This document shows, one piece after another, positions 6,177-14,065 of a DNA stretch of 33,383 nt. The notes under the pieces were generated by a model. The model was not told where the DNA came from. It did not search any database and worked only from the letters and a program-made list of their open reading frames with translations. This DNA is from Fibrobacter sp. (lineage in GTDB: Bacteria > Fibrobacterota > Fibrobacteria > Fibrobacterales > Fibrobacteraceae), in the NCBI GenBank assembly GCA_017959225.1, contig JAGDBD010000099.1, positions 1 through 33,383 of the forward strand. The letters run 5' to 3'. How positions within the stretch are numbered: position 1 is the first letter of the stretch; each line of letters begins with the position of its first letter. Both the position numbers and the translations under genes were made by a program.

Positions 6177-8087
6177 ATGCAAAATGAAGAATATTCTGAA
6201 CCAATTATCGCTGAAAATGATGTAAACGAAACATCCGATTCCGCAGAAAACACCTTAAAATTCAGCGATTTGGGATTATCTCCCGAAGTTCTTGAAGGCG
6301 TCAAAAACGCCGGATACGAAACTCCTTCGCCGATTCAAGCCAAAGCGATTCCGATTTTCCTTTCGGGGAAGAACCTTTTGGGCACAGCCCAGACAGGTAC
6401 CGGTAAGACGGCGGCATTTACACTTCCTCTGCTTTCCCATTTGCAGTTCAAAAAGGGCGAAACTTCCATGCTCGTCCTTTCCCCGACCCGTGAACTGGCA
6501 GTGCAGGTTGCCGAAGCGGTGCAGCATTTTGCGGTCGCCATGCCGCACGTGCATGTAGTCCCGGTCTACGGCGGACAGGATATCGGAATCCAGTTCCGCG
6601 CCTTAAAGCGTACCCCACAGATCGTTGTGGCAACGCCGGGCCGTTTGATCGACCATTTAAAACGCGGCACGATCAGCCTTGAAAACATCCAAGCGGTAGT
6701 CCTTGACGAAGCGGACGAAATGCTCGACATGGGCTTCATGGACGAAGTCGAAGAAATCCTTTCCAAAATTCCGGAAGGCGCTCAGCGCGGTCTTTTCAGC
6801 GCAACGATGCCGGCTAACGTGCGAAAGATCATCGATCGTTACCTCGGTGAATATGAAGAAGCCTGCATTGAAGCGAAAACGGCGACAGTTGACAAAGTTT
6901 GTCAGCGCTATTTGACCGTCCGTTCCGAACAAAAGATGGAAGCTCTTACCCGCGTTCTCGAAGGGGAAACCTATGACGGCGTGATTATCTTTGTGCGCAC
7001 AAAGCAGCTCGCCTCCGAAGTTTCGGAGCGCCTGGAAGCCCGCGGTTTCAATGCGGCTCCGTTGAGCGGTGATTTGGCACAGGCCCTCCGCGAACGAACG
7101 GTGAACCGTCTGAAAGAAGGCAAAATCGATATTCTCGTCGCAACAGATGTTGCCGCCCGCGGACTGGACGTGGACCGTATTTCTCACGTGATCAACTACG
7201 ATGTGCCTTACGACACGGAATCCTACGTGCACCGCATTGGCCGCACCGCCCGTGCAGGCCGCGAAGGAAACGCCATTCTCTTTATCACTCCGCGTGAACG
7301 TCGCATGCTAAAGATGATCGAAAAGGCGACCCGCAAAAAGATCGATCCCATGGAAGTCCCCACAGGTGAACAGATCAGCGAACGTCGCGTTTCCATGTTC
7401 AAGCAAAAAGTTCTTGACACTCTCGCCGAAGGCGGTCTCGAAGAATTCCGCAACCTGGTGGAAGCTCTCGAAGAAGAAAAGGGCATTCCCGCTCTTGAAA
7501 TCGCAGCGGCAGTTACAAAACTTGCCCAGGCAGGACAGCCCCTCTTCCCAACGGACCTTCCGGAAATCAAATCCGTTCCGCTCCGCGAAGAACGTCGCAA
7601 AGCAAGCGAAGACAAATTCGGCAACGGTCCTAAGGAACACGCTCCCCGTGTGGAAAAGGATAACGGAGTCGAAGAAGGTTACGAACGTTATTACCTGGGC
7701 GTTGGACGCCGTGACCACGTTTCTCCCCGAGATATTGTCGGAGCTATCGCTGGCGAATCCGGAATTTCTTCGGGTGAAATCGGACGGATTAAACTTTTCG
7801 ACCGTTTCAGTACTGTGGAACTGCCGGAAGGCCTCGCTCCGGAACTGAAGCTGATCCTTGAAGAAATGACCATCCGCGGAAATCCTTCCAAGTTCCGTTT
7901 GATGACCGACGACAAGCCTCTCCCTGCCGACCGGGAATCCTTTGGCGAAAGAAAGCGCAACCGCGATTTTGTAAGTCGCAAAGACCGTGGAGACCGTCGC
8001 AAATCCCGAAAGGATTTCCGTGAACGTCCCTTCCGCGAACGCGATGACAAGCCTTTCCGCAAAACGCGCCGTTTCGGTCGCCACTAA
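6177..8087 (+). CDS. deaD: DEAD-box ATP-dependent RNA helicase, DeaD/CsdA type
   Basis: I use the ATG at 6177 (636 residues) rather than a TTG four codons earlier. RecA-like domain 1 carries AQTGTGKT (71-78), PTRELA, TPGR, DEAD (177-180) and SAT (208-210). Domain 2 carries the ARGLD and HRIGRTAR (352-359) motifs. After a linker, residues ~503-577 resemble the DbpA-type RNA-binding domain found in DeaD and DbpA. The last ~60 residues are a basic, disordered R/D/K/F-rich tail. Such helicases unwind structured RNA during ribosome assembly and cold adaptation. A strong terminator follows, shared with the convergent aroC. The tail resembles the repeats in the SpoU methyltransferase of this window. 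Confidence 0.95.
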   Translation: MQNEEYSEPIIAENDVNETSDSAENTLKFSDLGLSPEVLEGVKNAGYETPSPIQAKAIPIFLSGKNLLGTAQTGTGKTAAFTLPLLSHLQFKKGETSMLVLSPTRELAVQVAEAVQHFAVAMPHVHVVPVYGGQDIGIQFRALKRTPQIVVATPGRLIDHLKRGTISLENIQAVVLDEADEMLDMGFMDEVEEILSKIPEGAQRGLFSATMPANVRKIIDRYLGEYEEACIEAKTATVDKVCQRYLTVRSEQKMEALTRVLEGETYDGVIIFVRTKQLASEVSERLEARGFNAAPLSGDLAQALRERTVNRLKEGKIDILVATDVAARGLDVDRISHVINYDVPYDTESYVHRIGRTARAGREGNAILFITPRERRMLKMIEKATRKKIDPMEVPTGEQISERRVSMFKQKVLDTLAEGGLEEFRNLVEALEEEKGIPALEIAAAVTKLAQAGQPLFPTDLPEIKSVPLREERRKASEDKFGNGPKEHAPRVEKDNGVEEGYERYYLGVGRRDHVSPRDIVGAIAGESGISSGEIGRIKLFDRFSTVELPEGLAPELKLILEEMTIRGNPSKFRLMTDDKPLPADRESFGERKRNRDFVSRKDRGDRRKSRKDFRERPFRERDDKPFRKTRRFGRH

Positions 8088-8105
8088 AGCATCCCGTTTA
8101 AAATG

Positions 8106-8135
8106 AAAATCCTCAGGCAAATGCCTGAGGATTTT
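8106..8135. terminator. Bidirectional terminator between deaD and aroC
   Basis: Stem cctcaggc/gcctgagg with loop aaat, extended by A-T pairs on both sides. T6 follows on the plus strand and T4 on the minus strand. It sits between the convergent stops at 8087 and 8151. Confidence 0.85.
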
Positions 8136-8150
8136 TTCAAATGTTTTTAT

Positions 8151-9233
8151 TTAAAAGAGCTTTCGCGCCCGCTGTTCAAGGAACAAGTTCACAAGAGCGA
8201 TTGCCGCCATGCTTTCGACAATGACAGGAGCTCGCAATGCGACGCAAGGATCGTGACGTCCGCGGGCGAGAAGCGTGCCGTTCTGATGGTCACGACCGGC
8301 CGTTTCCTGTTCCTGTGCAATGGTCGCCGTCGGTTTAAACGCAATGCGGCAGTGGATGGTTTCCCCGTTGGTAATTCCGCCGAGAATTCCTCCTGCATGA
8401 TTGGTGAGCGTTCTGTATTTACCGTCTTCAAAACGGATCACGTCATTGTTTTCCGAACCGTGCAATTCCGCAGCGTGGAAACCTTCACCGATTTCAAAAC
8501 CTTTTACCGCAGAAATGCTTAAAAGTGCACCGCCGAGAACCGCTTGAGCTTTGTCAAAGACAGGTTCACCGACTGCAATCGGCGGTTTGCGGATATCGAG
8601 AGCGAGTACCGCTCCAATGGAATCTTTAGCAAGCTTTGCTTCTTCCACCGCTTTCGCCATTTTAACGCTCGCTTCCGGATCCGGGCAGCGAACCGGAGAC
8701 GCTTCCACAGCTTCCAAGGTCACTTTCGACGCATCCACATGGGAAGTCACGGTTCCCACGGATTCCACCCAGCTTAAAATTTCCGTTCCACAGGCGAGTT
8801 TCAAAATTTTACTTGCAACGGCGCCAGCTGCCACTCGGGCAAGGGTTTCCCTAGCCGAAGCACGTCCTCCGCCTCGGTAATCGCGGAATCCATATTTCAG
8901 ATCATATGTCAAATCCGCATGGCCCGGTCTGTACCAGTTCATCATTTCGGAATAATCTTTGGAATGCTGATTTTCGTTCCAAACCGCAAGGCAAATGGGC
9001 GTTCCAGTGGTTTTTCCTTCAAAAACACCTGAAAGAATGTGCACTTTGTCTGCTTCTTTACGCGGCGTAACCAAAGCGTTTTGCCCCGGACGGCGACGGT
9101 CCATGGCCTGCTGAATGTCTTCTTCCGAAAGGGGAAGCCCTGCGGGGCAGCCGTCGATCACAGCGCCTACCGCTTCACCATGGGATTCACCCCAGGTAGA
9201 TACCGAAAATAACTTACCGTAAATGCTGGACAT
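8151..9233 (-). CDS. aroC: Chorismate synthase
   Basis: A 360-residue protein that converts 5-enolpyruvylshikimate-3-phosphate to chorismate, the last common step of aromatic amino acid synthesis, using reduced FMN. Family signatures are plain: GESHG near residue 16, DRRRPGQ (45-51), RGGGRASARETL in the middle, and GILGGITNG and RHDPCVALRAPVIVE near the C-terminus. The length is normal. It is a single-gene unit, divergent from the small exported protein gene. No Shine-Dalgarno is seen before the ATG; a TATATT hexamer lies 9 bases upstream on the minus strand. Confidence 0.97.
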   Translation of the reverse strand: MSSIYGKLFSVSTWGESHGEAVGAVIDGCPAGLPLSEEDIQQAMDRRRPGQNALVTPRKEADKVHILSGVFEGKTTGTPICLAVWNENQHSKDYSEMMNWYRPGHADLTYDLKYGFRDYRGGGRASARETLARVAAGAVASKILKLACGTEILSWVESVGTVTSHVDASKVTLEAVEASPVRCPDPEASVKMAKAVEEAKLAKDSIGAVLALDIRKPPIAVGEPVFDKAQAVLGGALLSISAVKGFEIGEGFHAAELHGSENNDVIRFEDGKYRTLTNHAGGILGGITNGETIHCRIAFKPTATIAQEQETAGRDHQNGTLLARGRHDPCVALRAPVIVESMAAIALVNLFLEQRARKLF

Positions 9234-9242
9234 ATATGCAGA

Positions 9243-9248
9243 AATATA
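9243..9248 (-). promoter_or_regulatory. Putative -10 element of aroC
   Basis: TATATT on the minus strand, 9 bases before the aroC ATG at 9233. A second TATATT-like hexamer (9256-9251) lies just upstream, so the true element is uncertain. Confidence 0.35.
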
Positions 9249-9369
9249 ACAATATAAAGATATACATCGGATTTTTCACCATTTTCGTTCCTTTTTTGTT
9301 CTCAACCCTTTTAAATCTTTCCATTTGTTTACTATGTTTGAAATGAGTGTGGTTGCGTATAGAGAAACG

Positions 9370-9939
9370 ATGAAAAAAATAATTCTCACTATTTGCGCCT
9401 TGCTGGCGATCCAAGTTTGGGCACAGTCATCGACTGGTTTTGCCGGTATTAATTTTGGACTGGACAGAGAAGGCGTCGTCGAAGAAATTATGAAGCTGGG
9501 CTACGATCCGCTGGGATCCTCCGATGGAGCAGACCGCGTCGTGATTCCCGTCTATATGATGGACGAACTGCCTGTGCAGGTTGACTTTCTCTTCAACAAG
9601 AACGACCATTTTTATGCCTTTGAAATTCGTACCGGTCGTATGGAAGTGGATCGTCTTCCGAAAGTTTTTGAAGCTCTGGAATACATGTCCGACAAATTCG
9701 TCGATCGTTACGGCAAAAAAGTCCGCACGACCGAACTCCAGGAAGCGGACATCAAACCCAGCGTTCACAACCTTTACAAGCAGTGGACAAGCCACAAAAG
9801 CTTGAACATTTACACGGCAATCATTTACAAGGACGGTCGCTATTATACAGTAGGTTCCGTCACAAGCCGCAAGTTCGCCAAGGAACCTTCCAAAACAAAA
9901 ACCAAGAAGCACGACTTCTCGGATATGATGCCGAACTAA
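9370..9939 (+). CDS. Exported protein of unknown function
   Basis: I start at the ATG at 9370 (189 residues), which begins a clear signal peptide: MKK, a hydrophobic core, then VWA before a likely cleavage at residue 18/19. An in-frame ATG at 9325 would bury it. The mature protein has no Cys and no membrane helix; it starts with a GINFGLDREGVVEEI segment, followed by alternating beta strands and a helix (VFEALEYMSDKFVDRYG). The layout recalls small periplasmic alpha/beta proteins, but I do not recognise the family. The C-terminus is Lys-rich. It is monocistronic with its own terminator, so no neighbour hints at the function. Confidence 0.75.
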   Translation: MKKIILTICALLAIQVWAQSSTGFAGINFGLDREGVVEEIMKLGYDPLGSSDGADRVVIPVYMMDELPVQVDFLFNKNDHFYAFEIRTGRMEVDRLPKVFEALEYMSDKFVDRYGKKVRTTELQEADIKPSVHNLYKQWTSHKSLNIYTAIIYKDGRYYTVGSVTSRKFAKEPSKTKTKKHDFSDMMPN

Positions 9940-9970
9940 AGGCGTCAAAGGCGTTCAAAATTTCTGAGCA

Positions 9971-9999
9971 AGGCGAATCACTGTTGATTCGCCTTTTTT
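9971..9999 (+). terminator. Rho-independent terminator after the exported-protein gene
   Basis: A 10-bp stem (aggcgaatca / tgattcgcct) with a 4-base loop is followed by T6. The stop codon of the convergent cytochrome gene (9978-9980) lies inside the hairpin. Confidence 0.85.
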
Positions 10000-10517
10000 C
10001 GTTTTGCTTCGAGAATGGAATCTTCCCGCATGGCTTCAGCAGCTTCTTGTGCAGACCACGGATGCCTTGGCAAAGTTTGGGCAAAGCCTGCAATATCGAT
10101 CATTTCGCTCAACGGGATTTCATCGATGTAAGGAAGCATTCCCCGGGCGGAATCCCCAAAATTCATCATGTACCAGAATGTAGGCGCTTCATCGTGAGCG
10201 GTCGTTCCGATGTACCTCGGATGCCACATGTCGTGGGAAAGGTTCATGCGGCGGCCATCGTCCCCGTGGCACGGGCGGCAGTTACGCATAAAAAGATCCT
10301 CTCCCCGCTGAAGGTCCGCTCCCACAATCATACCGTTAGAATCGAGAAGATTGTACACCAGATACGCCATCCGCTTGTCCACAAGGGTAAGGGTATCTGC
10401 TGCGGAACCGGGCAAAACCTTTTCGGAAGAATCCCCAAGGCACAAATCCACGCCTATCGCCACTCCATAAAGGACGGGCGCCGCGCAGACGAACTTCTTC
10501 CAAAAATTCCATTCCAT
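9978..10517 (-). CDS. Small membrane-anchored c-type cytochrome
   Basis: The ATG at 10517 gives 179 residues; the longer in-frame start would overlap the divergent esterase. An N-terminal hydrophobic segment (~9-25) acts as signal anchor or signal peptide. A single haem c site CRPCH is at 80-84, preceded by GEDLFMRN and followed by GDDGRRMNL, the usual class I layout (G..LF...C..CHG.DG). M127 in SARGMLPY is the probable distal ligand. A helix-rich, charged C-terminus follows. The role would be periplasmic electron transfer. It is divergent from the CE2-like esterase with only 32 bases between starts. No cytochrome c maturation or respiratory genes are nearby, so the electron partner is unknown. 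Confidence 0.85.
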   Translation of the reverse strand: MEWNFWKKFVCAAPVLYGVAIGVDLCLGDSSEKVLPGSAADTLTLVDKRMAYLVYNLLDSNGMIVGADLQRGEDLFMRNCRPCHGDDGRRMNLSHDMWHPRYIGTTAHDEAPTFWYMMNFGDSARGMLPYIDEIPLSEMIDIAGFAQTLPRHPWSAQEAAEAMREDSILEAKRKKANQQ

Positions 10518-10523
10518 GTTCTC

Positions 10524-10540
10524 AAAATAGATTTTATATT
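10524..10540. promoter_or_regulatory. Overlapping divergent promoter elements, cytochrome c / CE2-like esterase
   Basis: TATTTT on the minus strand (10529-10524) lies 6 bases before the cytochrome ATG, and TATATT on the plus strand (10535-10540) lies 9 bases before the esterase ATG at 10550. The whole spacer is 32 bases, leaving room for almost no leader on either side. Confidence 0.45.
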
Positions 10541-10549
10541 CCCCTGTGA

Positions 10550-11536
10550 ATGATGCAATTTCAAGACATGACATTTGAAGGTCGTTGGGACCTGGAATCC
10601 GTACCGGCAAGAACCTGTGCACCGGCTGCAAACGTGACATTCTACTTTGAAGGGACGTCCATCGACATTGAACTCGAAGGGGAAGCCCGCTTTAAAGTGG
10701 AAGTGGACCATGTGGAACTCCCGGAGCTTTTGACCCGCGAACGGAAGCTTTACCGGATCGCCGAAAATCTTTCTTCTGGAAAACACCTGGCAAGGATTTG
10801 GAAAAAGACCGAATCCGAATTCGGAAGCATCGCCTTGTACCGAACCATACCGGAGCCCACTGTCCAAGGAACACGGGAACAACAAAGCTCTCTGCAAATA
10901 GAATTCATCGGGGATTCCTATACCGCCGGCTTTGGTAACGCAGCCCGGGACCCCATTACAGGAACGCCATTTACAACGACGGACGCCACGCAAAGCTACG
11001 GAGCGTTGACCGCTCAAAAATTAGGGGCAAGTTTTGCCATCAACGCCTACAGCGGGCGCGGCCTTGTGCAGAACTACATGAGGATCGCTCCCAACTGGAC
11101 AATTCCCAAGCTTTACGCATATACCCTTTCGGGCGAAGCGCCTCTCGGGAATTCTCCCCTGTGGGAATCTAAAACTTTCGATCCGAAGTTCGTCTGCCTG
11201 TTCATCGGGATCAACGATTGGCAGGGAGAAGGCCCCCACCCCGAGCCAAAAGCCTTTGACAGCGCCTATTCCGCTTTCCTCGATAGCCTGCGGTCTCGCT
11301 ATTCCGATCCTCGCTTTATTTTGATTTCCACCGAAACATTCCCCGTCAACTACCTGCCAGAACGTGTGGAAAGCGTTTTTGCACAGGAACTTTCCCGTGG
11401 AAACAGGGACGTTTCCCATCTCTTTTTGGAAACTCCCCACAATGCGGGGCTCGACTTTCACCCCAACTTACAGCGTCATCAGCAAATGGCAACGTCATTG
11501 TATCTAAAAATTAAGGATATTTCGGCTCAGAAATAG
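10550..11536 (+). CDS. SGNH-hydrolase, carbohydrate esterase family 2-like (acetylxylan esterase type)
   Basis: A 328-residue protein with the two-part CE2 architecture. Residues ~5-100 form a beta-sandwich-like N-terminal domain. The SGNH catalytic domain has the nucleophile S123 in GDSYTAGFGN, a SYGALTAQKL helix and SGRGL motif typical of CE2, GIND at 220-223, and a DFHPN motif with D302 and H304 as catalytic acid/base. CE2 enzymes remove acetyl groups from xylan and other plant polysaccharides. Oddly there is no signal peptide, so the enzyme appears cytoplasmic and may act on imported acetylated oligosaccharides. An ATGATG start pair at 10550 leaves one codon of uncertainty. It is divergent from the cytochrome gene; the next gene starts 29 bases later. 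Confidence 0.87.
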   Translation: MMQFQDMTFEGRWDLESVPARTCAPAANVTFYFEGTSIDIELEGEARFKVEVDHVELPELLTRERKLYRIAENLSSGKHLARIWKKTESEFGSIALYRTIPEPTVQGTREQQSSLQIEFIGDSYTAGFGNAARDPITGTPFTTTDATQSYGALTAQKLGASFAINAYSGRGLVQNYMRIAPNWTIPKLYAYTLSGEAPLGNSPLWESKTFDPKFVCLFIGINDWQGEGPHPEPKAFDSAYSAFLDSLRSRYSDPRFILISTETFPVNYLPERVESVFAQELSRGNRDVSHLFLETPHNAGLDFHPNLQRHQQMATSLYLKIKDISAQK

Positions 11537-11565
11537 GCTATTTAATGTATTTTCAAGTATAGCTT

Positions 11566-12888
11566 ATGAAAGTTGTTTGGTTGAAATTAATGTCCATATT
11601 CCGTCTGAACCTGCTGATTGCATTTTTGCTTTCTGTTACAGCGGTTGCGCTCCTATGGAACAAGTACGGGATGGACGATATTTATACCATCAAACCGGCA
11701 ACGTATCCGTACATTATTGCCCAGACCGACTCCGTGGATGGAGGCGCTTCCGTCTTAGACCTTTCCCGCACCGATTCTTCCATCGTCATGGACTATGAAT
11801 TGCGCGAAGGTTACCCCTATCCGTATGTCAACATGCAGATTTACCTGGGTGACGGTAAGGACCACGGTAAGGATCTTTCCCATTACGACAGCATTTACCT
11901 TTGGGTGAAGCCTCGCGGAGAAGGCTCCGTGCGCTTATACTTACGCGCTTGGGACGATTCCATTTCTAAACCCGGTGATCAGGCTACCCTTAAATTCAAC
12001 GAACTGGAATTTTTCCCGTTGGAAGAAACATACCCTGCGGTCTTTGTCCCTCAAGAATTCCGAGTCGCCGGTTGGTGGGTTTCTCAACATAACGTGAACG
12101 CCCACCGTGCCCGTGTGGATCTTTCAAACATTCCCCTCATCGAAATCCAAACGGGAACTGCTGCGCCTTTGGGTTACGGAACTCTTGAAATCATGGGCAT
12201 CACCTTCAAAGGAAAGCTGATTTCCGCTGAAAAGTTGATGTTCGTGCTGGTCGCACTCTGGTTCTTTACCTTCCTCTTCTACCTGATTCTTCGCTTGCGC
12301 GACTACAGCATTCAGCGTAACACGGAACGCAAACGCCGTGAAGAGCTGGAACACAACCTGGTGGTTCTTGAAGTCGAAAAGTCCGATTACGAAAAGGCTT
12401 CCAAGGAAGATGCTTTGACAGGATGCTTGAACCGTGCCGGATTCACAAGCATTCTCACCCATGAACAGGAACATTTGAACACCGGCGGCGGCGCTCTTTC
12501 GTTCATCATGCTTGACATCGACTTCTTTAAGAAAGTCAACGACACTTGGGGTCATAGCGTTGGCGATGAAGTTCTCGTGAACCTTTCGAAACTTATCCGC
12601 AGCCGCATTCGCACCACAGACGCCCTTGTCCGTTGGGGCGGTGAAGAATTTGTGATTCTTTGCAGCGACACTCCGTTGCAGAATGCGCAGTTCCTTGCAG
12701 AAAAGCTCCGCACGAACGTGGAAAATACGCAGCTGATTTCCCAGCAGCAGATCACATGCTCGTTCGGCGTTGCCGAAATGCTCCCCCATGAAGATCCGAA
12801 GAGCGTCTTTGACCGCTTGGACAAAGCGCTTTACAGCTCCAAACGCGGTGGCAGAAACAGCGTGACCGCTGCAATCAAAAAGATCTAA
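11566..12888 (+). CDS. Membrane diguanylate cyclase with carbohydrate-binding-like periplasmic sensor
   Basis: 440 residues. Membrane helices at ~12-31 and ~223-243 frame a ~190-residue periplasmic domain, and a charged helix (~245-280) links to the GGDEF domain (282-440). The active site is GGEEF (358-362), and an RTTD inhibitory I-site lies exactly five residues before it, so this should be an active, feedback-inhibited cyclase making c-di-GMP. The periplasmic domain has alternating beta strands with YDSIYLWVKPRGEGSVRLYL and a final LEIMGITFKG strand, the pattern of CBM11/CIA30-like beta-sandwich modules rather than a Cache or CHASE sensor. The small lipoprotein gene starts 2 bases after its stop and is very probably co-transcribed. 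No Shine-Dalgarno precedes the ATG. Confidence 0.92.
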   Translation: MKVVWLKLMSIFRLNLLIAFLLSVTAVALLWNKYGMDDIYTIKPATYPYIIAQTDSVDGGASVLDLSRTDSSIVMDYELREGYPYPYVNMQIYLGDGKDHGKDLSHYDSIYLWVKPRGEGSVRLYLRAWDDSISKPGDQATLKFNELEFFPLEETYPAVFVPQEFRVAGWWVSQHNVNAHRARVDLSNIPLIEIQTGTAAPLGYGTLEIMGITFKGKLISAEKLMFVLVALWFFTFLFYLILRLRDYSIQRNTERKRREELEHNLVVLEVEKSDYEKASKEDALTGCLNRAGFTSILTHEQEHLNTGGGALSFIMLDIDFFKKVNDTWGHSVGDEVLVNLSKLIRSRIRTTDALVRWGGEEFVILCSDTPLQNAQFLAEKLRTNVENTQLISQQQITCSFGVAEMLPHEDPKSVFDRLDKALYSSKRGGRNSVTAAIKKI

Positions 12889-12890
12889 GC

Positions 12891-13319
12891 ATGAAAAAAT
12901 TTTTTCTTTTCTTTGCCTGCGTCATCCTTTTCGGATGCGCCAAAAACAATCCGGAATTTATTCCGCTGTCATTAAACTGGTACCATTACGAAGAAGACGT
13001 TCGTGGAATCGACGCGTCCTATACTGCTGCGGAAGTGGATTCTTCCATGGAAGAGACCTGTCTGATTTCCATGACCCGTGCTTTGATGGAAGACAAGAAC
13101 ATCCAGGCAAATTCCAAGAGCGGTAAAGAATTCAACGTTCAATACTTTGGCAGAATCCAATCCGAAAAGACCGTTGCCGAATTCCGCGGCGTGTGCGCAC
13201 AGCCGAACGATCATACGAATTTCGAAAAATCCATTCTATTTTTCAACGGCGAAAAGGGCTGTAATTTTTCGGCATTCTGTGATAAGAACGGGAAAATCAA
13301 AGATCTCAAAGTCTTCTAA
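12891..13319 (+). CDS. Small lipoprotein of unknown function
   Basis: 142 residues with a textbook lipoprotein signal: MKKFFLFFACVILFGC, lipidated Cys at 16. The mature part has four Cys (in EETCLIS, RGVCAQ, KGCNF and AFCDK), enough for two disulphides, and a mixed alpha/beta look. I do not recognise the family. The gene starts 2 bases after the diguanylate cyclase stop, so it is probably translated from the same message and could modulate the cyclase's periplasmic sensor. That partnership is inference from position only. Confidence 0.8.
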   Translation: MKKFFLFFACVILFGCAKNNPEFIPLSLNWYHYEEDVRGIDASYTAAEVDSSMEETCLISMTRALMEDKNIQANSKSGKEFNVQYFGRIQSEKTVAEFRGVCAQPNDHTNFEKSILFFNGEKGCNFSAFCDKNGKIKDLKVF

Positions 13320-13333
13320 AATTTTTCAAATTC

Positions 13334-13362
13334 ATCCCGGACGTTCTGCCCGGGATTTTTTT
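13334..13362 (+). terminator. Rho-independent terminator after the cyclase-lipoprotein unit
   Basis: A 7-bp stem (atcccgg / ccgggat) with a 9-base loop is followed by a run of seven T. It ends 15 bases before the next ATG. Confidence 0.8.
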
Positions 13363-13365
13363 GTT

Positions 13366-13371
13366 TAGATT
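13366..13371 (+). promoter_or_regulatory. Putative -10 element of the six-helix membrane protein gene
   Basis: TAGATT lies 6 bases before the ATG at 13378 and only 4 bases after the upstream terminator's T-run. The promoter must overlap the terminator, and any leader would be nearly absent. Confidence 0.35.
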
Positions 13372-13377
13372 GAAGAT

Positions 13378-14001
13378 ATGCAGGCGAATTCTTTGTTTCA
13401 CTTTAGCCCTGGGCGCATTCTCCTTTTGTTCGGGGATGCCCTTTTGATTACGCTTGCCGTGGCGCTGTCGTATGCGGTTGCCTTTATTGGCGAATCCGCT
13501 TTGCTGCTTTCCCTCGAAGGTTTTTACAGCGTTCTCTTGTATTGGCTTGGAACCCTTCTCGTATTCGCCTACGGAGGGCTCTACGCAAAACCTAGCCTTG
13601 ATTTTACAAAGAAGAAGTTCAAATGGCTCGCCATGATGAACGTTTATGTCGTGGGAGCCGTTTTTTTGACTGAATACGTTCTCGATCCTGAAATCTGGCT
13701 GTTTGCACTGGTCTTTATGATGTTCTCTTTTGCCGTGCGCACGGTCACTTCCGCATTTTGCGTGTTCCGCGGAAGCAGGGCGGATTTTACCATGATTGCT
13801 GTGATTCCTTTTGTAATCGGTGCAATCGCCTGTTTGACGATTACCCCTAAAATTTTGCATTTTGCGCCGCTTCCGAACAAAACTTTGGCGGTTTCTGGAC
13901 TTGCGACCCTTCTTTATTTTGTTTACAGTACGGCTCTACTCTCCCTGGGGCGTTTATTGCTTGCAAAGCTCATGACTCCCAAAATGGAGGTCCCGTTGTA
14001 A
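13378..14001 (+). CDS. Six-helix integral membrane protein of unknown function
   Basis: 207 residues with six predicted membrane helices (about 13-32, 45-68, 82-102, 107-128, 137-155 and 170-195). A short basic loop (TKKKFK) follows helix 2, and helices 4-5 are joined by RGSRAD. The start is the only in-frame ATG before helix 1. The aromatic-rich first helices loosely recall the membrane part of polyprenyl-phosphate glycosyltransferases (bacterial sugar transferase N-termini), but no catalytic domain follows, and I do not assign a function. It stands alone between a terminator and the TIGR02147-type gene. Confidence 0.7.
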   Translation: MQANSLFHFSPGRILLLFGDALLITLAVALSYAVAFIGESALLLSLEGFYSVLLYWLGTLLVFAYGGLYAKPSLDFTKKKFKWLAMMNVYVVGAVFLTEYVLDPEIWLFALVFMMFSFAVRTVTSAFCVFRGSRADFTMIAVIPFVIGAIACLTITPKILHFAPLPNKTLAVSGLATLLYFVYSTALLSLGRLLLAKLMTPKMEVPL

Positions 14002-14053
14002 ATTTTTACAACGGACTTCTTTGCCAAAGCCTTGAATCGTCCGATGAACCATC

Positions 14054-14059
14054 TATTTT
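14054..14059 (+). promoter_or_regulatory. Putative -10 element of the TIGR02147-type gene
   Basis: TATTTT lies 6 bases before the ATG at 14066. The context ATCTATTTTGAGA before the start is identical over 13 bases to the minus-strand sequence before the cytochrome c start (10517), which suggests a common start-proximal promoter type. Confidence 0.4.
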
Positions 14060-14065
14060 GAGAGT

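Noticed and set aside
13993..14014. Hairpin ccgttgtaaa / tttacaacgg as a terminator after the membrane protein gene
   Set aside because: Symmetric, but it overlaps the stop codon and is followed by acttcttt rather than a T-run; the loop is too small at full stem length. It may slow RNA decay but I do not call it a terminator.
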